A DNA stretch of 64,000 nucleotides, from NCBI RefSeq assembly GCF_026015885.1, contig NZ_JAPDUG010000003.1:1-64000 (forward strand). The letters are read 5' to 3'. This document shows positions 37,330 to 46,266 of this stretch, in pieces. Below the pieces are notes generated by a model. That model saw only the letters and a program-made list of their open reading frames with translations, did not search any database and was not told the origin of the DNA. Each line of letters starts with the position of its first letter. The stretch's first letter is position 1. Origin of the DNA: Halocynthiibacter sp. SDUM655004. Lineage in GTDB: Bacteria; Pseudomonadota; Alphaproteobacteria; Rhodobacterales; Rhodobacteraceae. Both the position numbers and the translations under genes were made by a program.

Positions 37330-38156
37330 GACGGTTTTTTAAACGCCCGAGCATTTTTTAGCGAGGGAATTTTTTGCCGCGCTGTTTCAACCTCATCAAC
37401 GTCGATGTCAACAATCATCACGCCAGGGTCTTCGCCTGCATCTGCTAGCACCTCGCCCCATGGCGATACCACGAGCGAATGCCCGTAAGTTCTGCGCTCT
37501 GACCCGTCTTGTTGGCGATGGCTGCCACATTGCGCTGGCGCCAAAACGAAACAACCCGTTTCAATCGCCCGAGCGCGAAGCAAAACATGCCAATGCGCCT
37601 CACCCGAAACAGCTGTAAAGGCCGCCGGCTGCGTGATGATCTGCGCGCCGGCTTCGGCCAAGGCTCTGTGAAGCTGTGGAAAGCGCACGTCATAACACAC
37701 CGTCATTCCGACGTTGCCCAAAGGTGTTTCTGCAACGACCGCATCTTCGCCGGGACGGTATCCCGCGCTTTCTTTGTAAGTTTCCGTTTCCGAAAGCTCG
37801 ACATCGAACATGTGGATTTTGTCATAGCTCGCCGTGATCTCGCCTGTTGGAGAGATCAGGAAAGACCGATTGGCGAAGCGGTCCTCGTTTTCCAGCTTAA
37901 TCCCGAGCGAGCCGATCAGTATCCAAATGCCGAGCGTCGCTGCTTCGTTCCGGATAGCCGCAAGCGTTTCGTCCTCGCTTTGAAAACTTAGCACCGCTTG
38001 CTGATGTTTACGCGAATTCGAAACGCAGTTGGACACTTCAGGCGTCAGCACGAACTCCGCGCCCTTCTCGGCCGCCTCGCAGATCATGCCGAGAATAACG
38101 GGCAGATTCTCTTTGGGTGAATCCGAGGAGTTCAGCTGGCAAAGCCCGACCCGCAT
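37326..38156 (-). CDS. Carbon-nitrogen hydrolase (Nit1/Nit2-type amidase)
   Basis: The 276-residue nitrilase-superfamily enzyme has the catalytic Glu/Lys/Cys set: Glu in FVLTPEVSN (about 37-45), Lys in ASYDKIHMFDVEL, and Cys in GMTVCYDVRFPQLHR. It resembles Nit1/Nit2 omega-amidases that hydrolyse deaminated glutathione or alpha-ketoglutaramate. It starts two bases after the grxC stop, which supports a link to glutathione metabolism. Confidence 0.9.
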   Translation of the reverse strand: MRVGLCQLNSSDSPKENLPVILGMICEAAEKGAEFVLTPEVSNCVSNSRKHQQAVLSFQSEDETLAAIRNEAATLGIWILIGSLGIKLENEDRFANRSFLISPTGEITASYDKIHMFDVELSETETYKESAGYRPGEDAVVAETPLGNVGMTVCYDVRFPQLHRALAEAGAQIITQPAAFTAVSGEAHWHVLLRARAIETGCFVLAPAQCGSHRQQDGSERRTYGHSLVVSPWGEVLADAGEDPGVMIVDIDVDEVETARQKIPSLKNARAFKKPS

Positions 38157-38158
38157 GA

Positions 38159-38416
38159 TTACCCAGCCAGCAATGCGTCAAGCTTGCCGCGCTGCTCCAA
38201 TGCATAAAGGTCATCGCATCCGCCAACATGCGTATCGCCCACAAAAATCTGTGGAACGGTCCGCCCGCCGTTGGCGCGTTGTGTCATTTTTTGGCGCAAC
38301 GCAGGGTCGCGGGAAACGTCAAATTCAACAAAGCTTACCGACTTGCTGTTCAGAAGCCGCTTTGCCGCGTGGCAGAAGCCGCATGTTTGTGTGGTGTAAA
38401 TCTCTACAGTTTGCAT
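38159..38416 (-). CDS. grxC: Glutaredoxin 3 (CGFC active site)
   Basis: The 85-residue thioredoxin-fold protein has the redox pair Cys12-Gly-Phe-Cys15, the cis-proline loop TVPQIFVG (about 53-60) and GGCDDLYAL (about 65-73), which bind glutathione. The usual Grx3 active site is CPYC; here Pro-Tyr is replaced by Gly-Phe, a variation seen in some alphaproteobacterial members. It reduces protein disulfides and mixed glutathione disulfides. Lies between comF and the amidase gene with short gaps. Confidence 0.92.
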   Translation of the reverse strand: MQTVEIYTTQTCGFCHAAKRLLNSKSVSFVEFDVSRDPALRQKMTQRANGGRTVPQIFVGDTHVGGCDDLYALEQRGKLDALLAG

Positions 38417-38454
38417 CTCAAATCCTGTTACTTGGTCGGTGCATATATGGAGAT

Positions 38455-39174
38455 TTAGCTGTCTCTTTCAACGCGCGCTAGTGCGATAACGTTCACTTCG
38501 CTCGCCAATGATGCAATGCAGGCGCGTGCTGCGGCGTTGATCGTCGCTCCCGTCGTCAGAACATCATCAACCAGAAGCACCGACCGCCCCTCCATGCGCT
38601 GCCAATATTTGGGATGCGGCATGATCGCGTTGCTCAATGTCTTGCGCCGTTTGCCCGCAGTTTGTCCTTCAAGGCTCTGGGTGCGCTTCACGCGTCGGAG
38701 CAACTCGGGCACATGCTCAAGGTGCAGGTTGTTTGCAATTTCTTTGGAAAGAAGCGCGGATTGGTTAAAGCGGCGCTTCATAAACCGTGTCCAATGCAAA
38801 GGAATGGGCGCAACAATCGTGTCATCATCCACGATCTCTTCTGCTGCGCGCGACATCCATTCCGCAGCGGGCTTCACCACATCAAGTCGATCCCCGTGCT
38901 TCAGTGCCAGAACAAGCTTGCGACCTGTATCCTTATAGAGAAACGCCGCGCGCCCTCTGTCCCAGACGCGTCGGCCCTCCAGACACTCATCACAATATAG
39001 TGTTTCTCCTTCAACAACCTCGCCCATCAACGGAGACCCGCAACAATCGCAAACGACCCCAGTAATAAAGCGTGTATCGCGCCAACAGGGGCCACAGAGG
39101 GCCCCCTCAGACTCCACCATGTCACCACAGCCAATACACTGCGGCGGAAAGACCGCTCGGAGAAGCCTTTGCAT
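38455..39174 (-). CDS. comF: ComF-family phosphoribosyltransferase-like protein
   Basis: The 239-residue product has an N-terminal double zinc ribbon (FPPQCIGCGD, CGPC, CDCCGSPL and YCDECLEG cysteines, about 10-65). A type-I phosphoribosyltransferase domain follows, with the PRPP motif VLLVDDVLTTGATI near the C-terminus. ComF proteins support DNA uptake in competent bacteria, but this family is widespread in non-competent ones, so the role is uncertain. First in a minus-strand group comF-grxC-amidase-marR. Divergent from a methyltransferase-like gene. Confidence 0.9.
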   Translation of the reverse strand: MQRLLRAVFPPQCIGCGDMVESEGALCGPCWRDTRFITGVVCDCCGSPLMGEVVEGETLYCDECLEGRRVWDRGRAAFLYKDTGRKLVLALKHGDRLDVVKPAAEWMSRAAEEIVDDDTIVAPIPLHWTRFMKRRFNQSALLSKEIANNLHLEHVPELLRRVKRTQSLEGQTAGKRRKTLSNAIMPHPKYWQRMEGRSVLLVDDVLTTGATINAAARACIASLASEVNVIALARVERDS

Positions 39175-39217
39175 TCCTTTAAAACCTTTCTAAATTGCGC
39201 CGAACAAAGGACACAGA

Positions 39218-40060
39218 ATGAATAACCAGCCACCAGAGCTTACCGAAAGAAAAGCGCTCGAATTGCACCGCGCCCGCGCGCAGCACGACGCGCTGTTTCT
39301 TCAGCTCGACACGGCTGATGAAATTCAGGAAAGACTCACCGAGGTTAACAGAAGGTTTACAAACCCGGCCATCGTGACCGCTTTCCCCGAAATTTGGCGC
39401 GAGTGTTTCCCGAACGCCAAGATTATCAGCGACACAGACGTTCTTTCACTTGAGCAACAAGCCCACGACCTCGTTATCCACGCGCTTTGCCTTCATTGGG
39501 CGAATGATCCCGTGGGCCAGCTTGTTCAGTCTCGCCGCGCTCTCAAGCCTGATGGATTGTTCATCGGCGCGATGTTCGGCGGGCAAACCCTCGCAGAACT
39601 CCGCAGCGTTTTGGCAGAGGTCGAAAGCGCAACGACTGGGGGCATCTCCCCTCGTGTTGCTCCGATGGCCGAAATTCGTGACCTCGGCGGCCTACTCCAG
39701 CGCGCTGGCTTCGCACTCCCTGTCGCGGACTCCGCCGTCAAAACTGTGACCTATTCCGACGCGGTGCGACTTATGCATGATCTGCGACATATGGGCGAAG
39801 GCAACGCATTGGCCCAGCGCCACAAGAAGCCACTTACCCGCTCGCAAATCGAGAAGATTGTTGAAACCTATGCGACCCATTTTCCAAGTGAATCAGGGCG
39901 CATTAGAGCCACATTTGAAATTGTCTATCTAACCGGATGGGCACCAGATGATAGCCAGCAGAAACCGCTGCGCCCCGGTTCAGCAACCACAAGACTAGCA
40001 GATGCCCTTGGCACGTCTGAGTTGACCATTCCGAATAGCTCCGCCAAGACACAACCCTAA
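39218..40060 (+). CDS. NDUFAF5/BioC-like methyltransferase-fold protein, degenerate SAM motif
   Basis: The 280-residue protein resembles the alphaproteobacterial relatives of mitochondrial complex I assembly factor NDUFAF5. ALHWANDPVGQLVQSRRALKPDGLFIGAMFGG (about 91-122), RVAPMAEIRDLGGLLQRAGF and HDLRHMGEGNAL are family features. The usual glycine-rich SAM-binding motif I (around residues 50-60) is missing; the stretch reads RFTNPAIVTAFP instead. It may not bind SAM normally or may use a modified pocket. Two dozen bases ahead of hemH on the same strand. Confidence 0.75.
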   Translation: MNNQPPELTERKALELHRARAQHDALFLQLDTADEIQERLTEVNRRFTNPAIVTAFPEIWRECFPNAKIISDTDVLSLEQQAHDLVIHALCLHWANDPVGQLVQSRRALKPDGLFIGAMFGGQTLAELRSVLAEVESATTGGISPRVAPMAEIRDLGGLLQRAGFALPVADSAVKTVTYSDAVRLMHDLRHMGEGNALAQRHKKPLTRSQIEKIVETYATHFPSESGRIRATFEIVYLTGWAPDDSQQKPLRPGSATTRLADALGTSELTIPNSSAKTQP

Positions 40061-40085
40061 GCCCGCGCGCAACAGGATCGCCAGT

Positions 40086-41108
40086 ATGAAACCAGCCAAC
40101 CACCCAAGCCTTCCAACGCCGAAAATCGGTGTTCTGATCGCAAACCTCGGCACGCCCGACAATTACGATTATTGGTCGATGCGCCGATACCTGTCGGAGT
40201 TTCTCTCAGACCAGCGCGTCATCGATTACCCTGCATGGAAGTGGCAGCCCATTCTACAGGGCATCATTCTGAGCAAACGCCCATTTTCATCCGGCGCGGC
40301 TTACAAAAGCATCTGGAATCATGATCTCGGCGAAAGCCCGTTGATGACAATCACAAAGGCCCAAACAAACGCTATTTCTGCTGCGTTAGAGACTGAGTTT
40401 GGTGACGACGTAGTTGTTGATTTCTGTATGCGGTACGGGAACCCATCAACAAAATCCAAGGTCGCCGCTTTGATCGAACAAGGCTGTGACAAAATCCTCT
40501 TCTTCCCGCTGTATCCGCAATATGCGGGCGCAACGACCGCAACAGCAAATGATGCTTTTTTCGCCGCGCTTGCCGATAAACCTTGGCAACCATCGGTGCG
40601 AACAGTTCCCGCCTATTTTGACCATCCGCAATATATCGACGCCCTCGCTGGGTCCATCCGCGACGCTTACGAAAACCTCGAAACAAAGCCTGATTTGCTC
40701 GTTGCGTCGTATCACGGCATGCCAGAGCGCTACCTGACACAAGGCGATCCCTATCATTGCCAATGCCAGAAAACTACGCGACTGGTTCGCGAGGCGCTGG
40801 GCTGGGACAAGGACAAGATTGTAACCACTTTTCAATCTCGGTTTGGCCCTGAAGAATGGCTCAAGCCCTATACCGTTGAAGAGGTCGCGCGCCTTGCTGA
40901 ATCCGGCAAAAAGAACATCGCGGTGATTGCACCTGCCTTCTCTGCCGACTGCATCGAGACACTCGAGGAAATCAACGAAGAGATCAAAGAAGCGTTTGAA
41001 GAGGCCGGCGGTGAAAGCTTTACGTACATTCCTTGCCTGAATGAGCAGCCCGCGCACATCAATGCTCTTACCACGATCATCAAAGAGAACCTCCAAGGCT
41101 GGACATAG
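40086..41108 (+). CDS. hemH: Ferrochelatase
   Basis: The 340-residue enzyme inserts Fe(II) into protoporphyrin IX, the last step of heme synthesis. IGVLIANLGTPDNYDYWSMRRYLSEFL begins the fold, and the metal-site histidine lies in LLVASYHGMPERYL (about 202-215). The C-terminal acidic FSADCIETLEEINEE segment is typical. Bacterial Gram-negative enzymes of this length are membrane-associated. It ends at a hairpin shared with the convergent L,D-transpeptidase gene. Confidence 0.96.
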   Translation: MKPANHPSLPTPKIGVLIANLGTPDNYDYWSMRRYLSEFLSDQRVIDYPAWKWQPILQGIILSKRPFSSGAAYKSIWNHDLGESPLMTITKAQTNAISAALETEFGDDVVVDFCMRYGNPSTKSKVAALIEQGCDKILFFPLYPQYAGATTATANDAFFAALADKPWQPSVRTVPAYFDHPQYIDALAGSIRDAYENLETKPDLLVASYHGMPERYLTQGDPYHCQCQKTTRLVREALGWDKDKIVTTFQSRFGPEEWLKPYTVEEVARLAESGKKNIAVIAPAFSADCIETLEEINEEIKEAFEEAGGESFTYIPCLNEQPAHINALTTIIKENLQGWT

Positions 41109-41111
41109 AAA

Positions 41112-41132
41112 CGGGCAGGAAAGACCTGCCCG
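41112..41132. terminator. Hairpin between hemH and the L,D-transpeptidase gene
   Basis: CGGGCAGG (41112-41119) pairs perfectly with CCTGCCCG (41125-41132), loop of five. It follows the hemH stop directly and faces the convergent gene stop at 41163. T-runs are weak on both strands, so termination may be partial. Confidence 0.6.
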
Positions 41133-41162
41133 CGTTCAAAACCTAATAAAACAGCATTCCGA

Positions 41163-41771
41163 TTAGATAATCAGAACCTGCGTGCCGTTCTTGGTCAGCG
41201 CATAGAGCTCTGCAATGTTTTCGTTGTACAGGCCAATACAGCCGTTTGACGACTTACGGCCGATCTTACGCGTGTCTTGTGTGCCGTGGATACGGTAATA
41301 GGTCCAAGTCAAATAGAGCGCGTGTGTTCCAAGAGGGTTGGTCGGACCAGGCGGAATGAAGTCCGGCCACTCTGGATTACGCTTCTTCATCGCCGGCGTC
41401 GGAGCCCAGCTTGGACCCTCAACCTTACGGATCACCTTAGTACGCCCACGGCGCGTAAGATCTTCGGAGATCGGAACAGAGGTTGGATACAGCTTGTAGA
41501 TCGACTGATCGTCAGACCAGAAATGCAGCGCACGGGACGACACATCCACAAGGATCGCACCATTTCGGGTGTTGCTGAAATAAGGGCGCCAATCAAGCGA
41601 ACGGAAGCTCGAAATGTTATGGCGTACGTCATTGCGCGGCTGGGCTTGTTCAAAAACAATATCTCCGGAAGAATCACGAGCGATTGCGGGCATTGCAAGC
41701 CCACTTGCAAGTGCAACAGAAGTTCCGAGAAAGCGGCGGCGGCTATATTTAAATGATTTTGATGCAGACAT
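41163..41771 (-). CDS. Tat-exported L,D-transpeptidase (YkuD domain)
   Basis: The 202-residue protein has a twin-arginine signal (SRRRFLGTS near 9-17, then a hydrophobic stretch to about 31). Its YkuD catalytic domain contains GTHALYLTW and the active-site HGTQ...SSNGCIGLYNENI segment, with the nucleophilic Cys at about 178. Such enzymes make 3-3 peptidoglycan cross-links or attach lipoproteins. ATG at 41771 follows AAGGAA. Faces hemH and is divergent from the CAP lipoprotein gene. Confidence 0.9.
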   Translation of the reverse strand: MSASKSFKYSRRRFLGTSVALASGLAMPAIARDSSGDIVFEQAQPRNDVRHNISSFRSLDWRPYFSNTRNGAILVDVSSRALHFWSDDQSIYKLYPTSVPISEDLTRRGRTKVIRKVEGPSWAPTPAMKKRNPEWPDFIPPGPTNPLGTHALYLTWTYYRIHGTQDTRKIGRKSSNGCIGLYNENIAELYALTKNGTQVLII

Positions 41772-41939
41772 CTGGAATTCCTTCATCTATCGCGACAGCG
41801 AGTCAGACAGCACATTATGGCGCGAAAGACGCAGTCGCAATTCAAAGAATCGTCATTTGGCCGAAACCCGCTTGTGTGGGTTTGAACCGCAACGTTTCTG
41901 TCGTTAAAGAGGATAATGTAGCACTTTTGGGATATTAAA

Positions 41940-42479
41940 ATGAACAAATTTATTGCTCTGTCCGTTTCCGCGATGATTGCATTGGCCGCTTGCGAGCCAA
42001 CATCCACTGCGCCAACCGTCGATTCTTATGGTCGGCCGCTCCCAAAAGTTTACCGAGTCCCGAGCGCAAGTAGTGGCAAGGTTCAGTTCGCCGTTCTGGA
42101 TTCGGTGAATGTGTTACGTGAGGCCGCAGGCGCGCAGCCGCTTGAGCTTGATTCCAAACTCACCGCCGCCGCAGCGACCCATTCTCGCGATATGTCTGTA
42201 CAAAACCGCCCATGGCACTTTGGCTCTGATGGTTCCTCCCCTCTCGATCGCGTTGCACGCACCGGATACAACGGGACGCTGGCTGGCGAAGTGATTTCGG
42301 AAACATATGAAACCGAACTTCAAACTCTAGCCGCTTGGATGGAGCAGCCAGATACGCGCGCCGTGATTATGGATCCGGCTGCAAATGAAATGGGCTTTGC
42401 TTGGTATCAGGAAGACAACGGCAAAATCTGGTGGACACTGGTCACCGGCAAGCCGCGTGGAATTGCCGGTAACTCCTGA
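41940..42479 (+). CDS. CAP-domain (SCP/PR1-like) lipoprotein
   Basis: The 179-residue product has a lipoprotein signal ending in the lipobox LAAC (Cys18) and a CAP domain (about 45-175) with LDSKLTAAAATHSRDM, WHFGSDGSSPLDRVARTGY and WMEQPDTRAVIMDPAANEMGFAW. Bacterial CAP proteins are extracytoplasmic and mostly uncharacterised. It is flanked by two L,D-transpeptidase genes, which suggests a cell-envelope role. Start fixed by the signal sequence; the ribosome binding site is weak. Confidence 0.88.
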   Translation: MNKFIALSVSAMIALAACEPTSTAPTVDSYGRPLPKVYRVPSASSGKVQFAVLDSVNVLREAAGAQPLELDSKLTAAAATHSRDMSVQNRPWHFGSDGSSPLDRVARTGYNGTLAGEVISETYETELQTLAAWMEQPDTRAVIMDPAANEMGFAWYQEDNGKIWWTLVTGKPRGIAGNS

Positions 42480-42500
42480 ATTATCTCTAAGTCGCCTGAT

Positions 42501-43022
42501 CTAAGGATAAACCGAGATTACGGTGCCTAGATTCACCATTGGGTAAATCTCTTCCATCTCCTTATCGGTGACGGCGATACAGCCCCACGTCCAGTCTTTC
42601 TTGTTTTTATAGCGTGGGTCAGGGCTTTCGCCGTGAATAAAGATATCCCCACCAGCGCTTTTGCCGACGGCACGCGCACGCTGAACATCATCGGTGTTCG
42701 GATAAGACATTCCGATTGAAAGATAGAAATCACTGTTCGGATTTCGACGGTTGATAAGATAACTGCCCTCTGGCGTCTTCCCATCACCTTCGTACTGCTT
42801 ATGTCCGACTGGCTCAAAGCCAAGGTGAATATCATAAGACTTCAGCACCTTGTCATGGTGCATCAAGAACATCTTGCGATCTTCTTTATAGACAAGAATC
42901 CGTGTGACTTCTGGCCCGTTATAAGGCTTCATTCCGCCACAACCGGAAAGAACGAATGAAATCGCCGTGATGGCGACAATTAGGATTGCCCGCATTTTAC
43001 TGCCCGTTACTGTACTGCTCAT
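42501..43022 (-). CDS. L,D-transpeptidase-family lipoprotein
   Basis: The product, up to 173 residues, has a lipobox FVLSGC after a hydrophobic stretch and a YkuD-like domain. VLKSYDIHLGF, EGDGKTPEGSYLINRRNPNSDFYLS and the catalytic FIHGESP...WTWGCIAV segment are visible, with Cys near 153. It is related to ErfK/YafK-type enzymes. An in-frame ATG at 42995 gives a shorter, more typical 19-residue signal and is an equally plausible start. Its stop lies 21 bases from the convergent CAP lipoprotein stop. Confidence 0.87.
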   Translation of the reverse strand: MSSTVTGSKMRAILIVAITAISFVLSGCGGMKPYNGPEVTRILVYKEDRKMFLMHHDKVLKSYDIHLGFEPVGHKQYEGDGKTPEGSYLINRRNPNSDFYLSIGMSYPNTDDVQRARAVGKSAGGDIFIHGESPDPRYKNKKDWTWGCIAVTDKEMEEIYPMVNLGTVISVYP

Positions 43023-43079
43023 TGATTTTTATTAGCCTGACTATAGCGCAAATTGCGCCATTAGAAAATCAGGGATTCG

Positions 43080-44294
43080 TTACCTACGCAAAAATGACGC
43101 GGCGATCTCGACATGTGGCGACCAGCGAAATTGATCGACAACCTGAACAAAACCAATCTCAAACCCCGCGCCGACCAATGTTTGCGCGTCTCGTGCGAAG
43201 GTGACCGGATTGCAAGACACCATGGACACCAGCCCCGCCTTCGATGCCGCTATCTCTGCGATTTGAGCTTCTGCTCCCGCGCGCGGCGGGTCGATGACAA
43301 TCGCGTCAAAGCCTTTGATCTCATCGGGCAATAGCGGTCTCCGAAAGAGATCGCGCGCCTCTGTTGTTAGGTGTTTCAACCCTTTGCCAAATCGCCATGC
43401 TTGATCAAGTGCGGTTAGCATAGAGGCCTCGCCCTCAACCGCATGGACTTCCGCCTGTTCCGCAATTGGCAATGAAAACGTGCCGCATCCAGAGAACAAG
43501 TCCAATACCTTTTCTGCACCAGAAACAGTCTCTAACACAGCTGAAACCAGCGCGTTTTCCCCATCTTTGGTTGCCTGAAGAAAGGTCCCTGCGGGGGGAG
43601 TCACCCTGTGGCCCGCGAACTCTTGGACCGGAGCGTGTATTTCGCAAACCAGCTCGTCTTCCCACGTCAAACGCGCCAAACCGAATTGGTTCGCGATACC
43701 AGCAAGCTCAATCCGAAGCGGCCCATCCAGCGGTTTGCCACCTTGCGCCAAAACATCAACCCCGCCGAGCGTTTGCGTTACGGTAAAGCTGATCTCTGCC
43801 TTTCGGGAGGTTCCGGCAATAGTTAGCGCCTCAAGCGCGGGAATTGCTTCCTTCACCGCCGGCTCGAGCAGCTTACAGTTTGGGATCTCAATGATTATTC
43901 CTGATGCCCGTGTGTGGAACCCAATCATCGCACCATTCTTGGTCCGCTTTCCGGCCAAGCCAGCGCGGCGGCGAGATTGCGGCGGGGATGTTTGAATGGG
44001 CCGGAACTCCGCCGTTAGGCCATGAGTTTCCAAGGCGCGACGCACCACATCTTGCTTCCAATTCGCCACAAATGCATCCGAGGCATGCATCAGGCTACAC
44101 CCACCGCACGACTTGTAATGGCTGCACGGCGGTTTTACCCGATCCGACGACGGCTCCAGAATACGCGGCGCGGCCATTTTACCGCCTTCGACATCTCCCT
44201 CGACAACTTCGCCAGGCAAAGCCATCGGAACGAACACAGGGCCCTCGGCAATGCCGTCTCCAAGATGGCCAAGCCGCTCGATTGTTACCTTCAC
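43080..44294 (-). CDS. RlmD-like 23S rRNA (uracil-C5) methyltransferase
   Basis: The 404-residue enzyme begins with a short TRAM-like beta domain. A 4Fe-4S-type cysteine set follows (PPCSHYKSCGGCSLMH, about 55-70), then the methyltransferase core with VLDLFSGCGTF (about 264-274), IDPPRAGAEAQI and the catalytic Cys in MVSCNPVTFARD (about 352-363). These are features of RlmD/RumA. The start is GTG, overlapping the stop of the ABC exporter gene by four bases (GTGA). Specific uridine not proven. Confidence 0.9.
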   Translation of the reverse strand: MKVTIERLGHLGDGIAEGPVFVPMALPGEVVEGDVEGGKMAAPRILEPSSDRVKPPCSHYKSCGGCSLMHASDAFVANWKQDVVRRALETHGLTAEFRPIQTSPPQSRRRAGLAGKRTKNGAMIGFHTRASGIIIEIPNCKLLEPAVKEAIPALEALTIAGTSRKAEISFTVTQTLGGVDVLAQGGKPLDGPLRIELAGIANQFGLARLTWEDELVCEIHAPVQEFAGHRVTPPAGTFLQATKDGENALVSAVLETVSGAEKVLDLFSGCGTFSLPIAEQAEVHAVEGEASMLTALDQAWRFGKGLKHLTTEARDLFRRPLLPDEIKGFDAIVIDPPRAGAEAQIAEIAASKAGLVSMVSCNPVTFARDAQTLVGAGFEIGFVQVVDQFRWSPHVEIAASFLRR

Positions 44295-46123
44295 TCTGCT
44301 GCCTCCTCGATGCCGATGAACCCGCCGGACTGTCGTTCCCAGAATGTCGCATAGCGCCCATTGCGTTCAAGAAGTTCGGCATGGGTTCCTTGCTCGACGA
44401 TCCTTCCGTTTTCAAGCACAATTATTCGATCCATCTGCGCAATCGTTGAAAGTCGGTGCGCAATTGCCAGCACGGTTTTGCCACCCATCACATTTTCAAG
44501 CGCAGTTTGGATTGCGGCCTCAACCTCGGAATCAAGCGCGGATGTCGCCTCATCAAGGACGAGTATCGGCGCATCTTTCAAAATCGCGCGAGCCAAAGCA
44601 ATGCGTTGCCTTTGCCCGCCGGACAACTTAACGCCCCGTTCCCCAAGAAATGCTTCATACCCGCGGCGACCTTTGAAATCTTCAAGCTCCTTGATGAAAT
44701 CATGCGCCTCTGCGCGTTTGGCGGCGCTTATTACCTCCTCATGCGAGGCGTCCGGTCGACCATAAAGAATGTTATCGAGCGCAGAGCGGTTGAACATCGC
44801 AGTTTCCTGCGTGACCATTCCGATCTGACGCCGCAAGCTTTTTTGCGTCACTTTTGAAACGTCTTGGCCATCAATCAAAACGCGGCCACGTTCGGGGTCA
44901 TAGAGCCGCAACAATAGGGAAACCAGCGTAGATTTCCCTGCTCCAGAAGCGCCCACAATGCCAAGCTTCTCTCCCGAGTTAATGAGCAGATCTGTCTCTG
45001 TTATGCCGCCGGTTTCGCCGCCATAGGCAAAACTCACTTGATCATAGTGAATTTCGCCCTTGCTAACGGTAAGCGTGTCGGCATCAGAGCTGTCCACCAG
45101 AGCGGGACGCACTGTAAGCGTTCCCATTCCATCCTCGACCTCGCCGATATGAGAGAAAATTCCCATCAGCGTAAACGAAACCCAACCTGTCATCTGCGCA
45201 AAGCGGATTGCGAGCGAACCGGTTGTGGCGATATCTCCTGCCGAAGCGGAGCCTTTTGTCCAGAAATAGAGCGAAGCCCCAACAATCAAGACAGGCAAAA
45301 CACCCGCAATAACCATCAGGCCATAGCGAAAAGCCGAAGCAAGAACGCCAAACTGCCGTGCCCGCTGGCGGAACTCTTGCATGGCGTCTGTCGCCGCGCG
45401 CTCCTCGTGATCAGCGTGCGCAAAGAGCTTTACCGTTTTAATGTTGGTGATCGTATCGACTATCTGGCCAGTAACGCCGGTCCGTGCCCCTGCTCTTGAA
45501 CGCGCCTTAACGCGAATGCGCGGCAGAAAATATCGCAAGAAAAGAAAATACGCGGCGAGCCACACACAGAAAATCAGCGAGACGCGGAAATCCACGGTCG
45601 ACATAACGTAAAGCGCGCCAATTATCGACGCGAGCGCGAACACCAAAGTGTTGAGAGTCTCGACGACAATCTCGGTCAAAGATCCGGCGGCCTGCATCTG
45701 TTTTTGTGAGATACGCCCTGCATAGTCGTTGTCAAAAAACGAGACCGTTTGCCCCAAAGTCCAGCGATTAAGGCGGGATAGGGTCTGAGTGAAGATATCA
45801 GGCGCCATAATCACAGATTGCAAATAGGCCGAAATGCCAAAGAACATTGGCCGCAAAACAATGAGAAACACCAGCCCTGCAAGCAACAACACCATATTTC
45901 CGGAGAAAAAGGTCTCTGGCGAACTGGCAAGAGCGGCGTCGATCACCATACCGAGGAAAACCGCCGTTGTGACCTCGATTATTCCGGAAAGCGCAGAAAC
46001 AAGACCTGCCGAAAGCAAAACTTTCTGACTTCCAGCAAGGCACCACCTCATGAATCGGGCAAGCGTTTGCGGAGGCGCAACGGATACGGGCGCAAAGGGG
46101 TCGATCAAATTCTTTAACAACAC
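44291..46123 (-). CDS. ABC exporter (fused permease-ATPase)
   Basis: The roughly 610-residue half-transporter has an N-terminal six-helix domain (about 30-330) and a C-terminal ATPase. The ATPase shows GIVGASGAGKSTLVSLL (Walker A), VKLSGGQRQRIALARAIL (signature), ILVLDEATSALD (Walker B) and AHRLSTIAQMDRI. It is MsbA/multidrug-like. GTG at 46123, seven bases after AAGAAGG, begins the conserved sequence (LLKNLIDPF); the frame is open 33 codons further upstream without family match. It acts as a homodimer or with another half-transporter. Substrate unknown. Confidence 0.9.
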   Translation of the reverse strand: MLLKNLIDPFAPVSVAPPQTLARFMRWCLAGSQKVLLSAGLVSALSGIIEVTTAVFLGMVIDAALASSPETFFSGNMVLLLAGLVFLIVLRPMFFGISAYLQSVIMAPDIFTQTLSRLNRWTLGQTVSFFDNDYAGRISQKQMQAAGSLTEIVVETLNTLVFALASIIGALYVMSTVDFRVSLIFCVWLAAYFLFLRYFLPRIRVKARSRAGARTGVTGQIVDTITNIKTVKLFAHADHEERAATDAMQEFRQRARQFGVLASAFRYGLMVIAGVLPVLIVGASLYFWTKGSASAGDIATTGSLAIRFAQMTGWVSFTLMGIFSHIGEVEDGMGTLTVRPALVDSSDADTLTVSKGEIHYDQVSFAYGGETGGITETDLLINSGEKLGIVGASGAGKSTLVSLLLRLYDPERGRVLIDGQDVSKVTQKSLRRQIGMVTQETAMFNRSALDNILYGRPDASHEEVISAAKRAEAHDFIKELEDFKGRRGYEAFLGERGVKLSGGQRQRIALARAILKDAPILVLDEATSALDSEVEAAIQTALENVMGGKTVLAIAHRLSTIAQMDRIIVLENGRIVEQGTHAELLERNGRYATFWERQSGGFIGIEEAAE

Positions 46124-46266
46124 AATAGGGCCTTCTTGGAAATCACGGCGAGCGCCAGTACAGACAGCAAGCATAACGCGGTCGAGCGGCGCGAAATAAA
46201 TATGGCGATGAGTCCCGCTCACGATAGGGCAGTCGATTGCGGAGCGAAACCCAGCTTGGTGGATTA

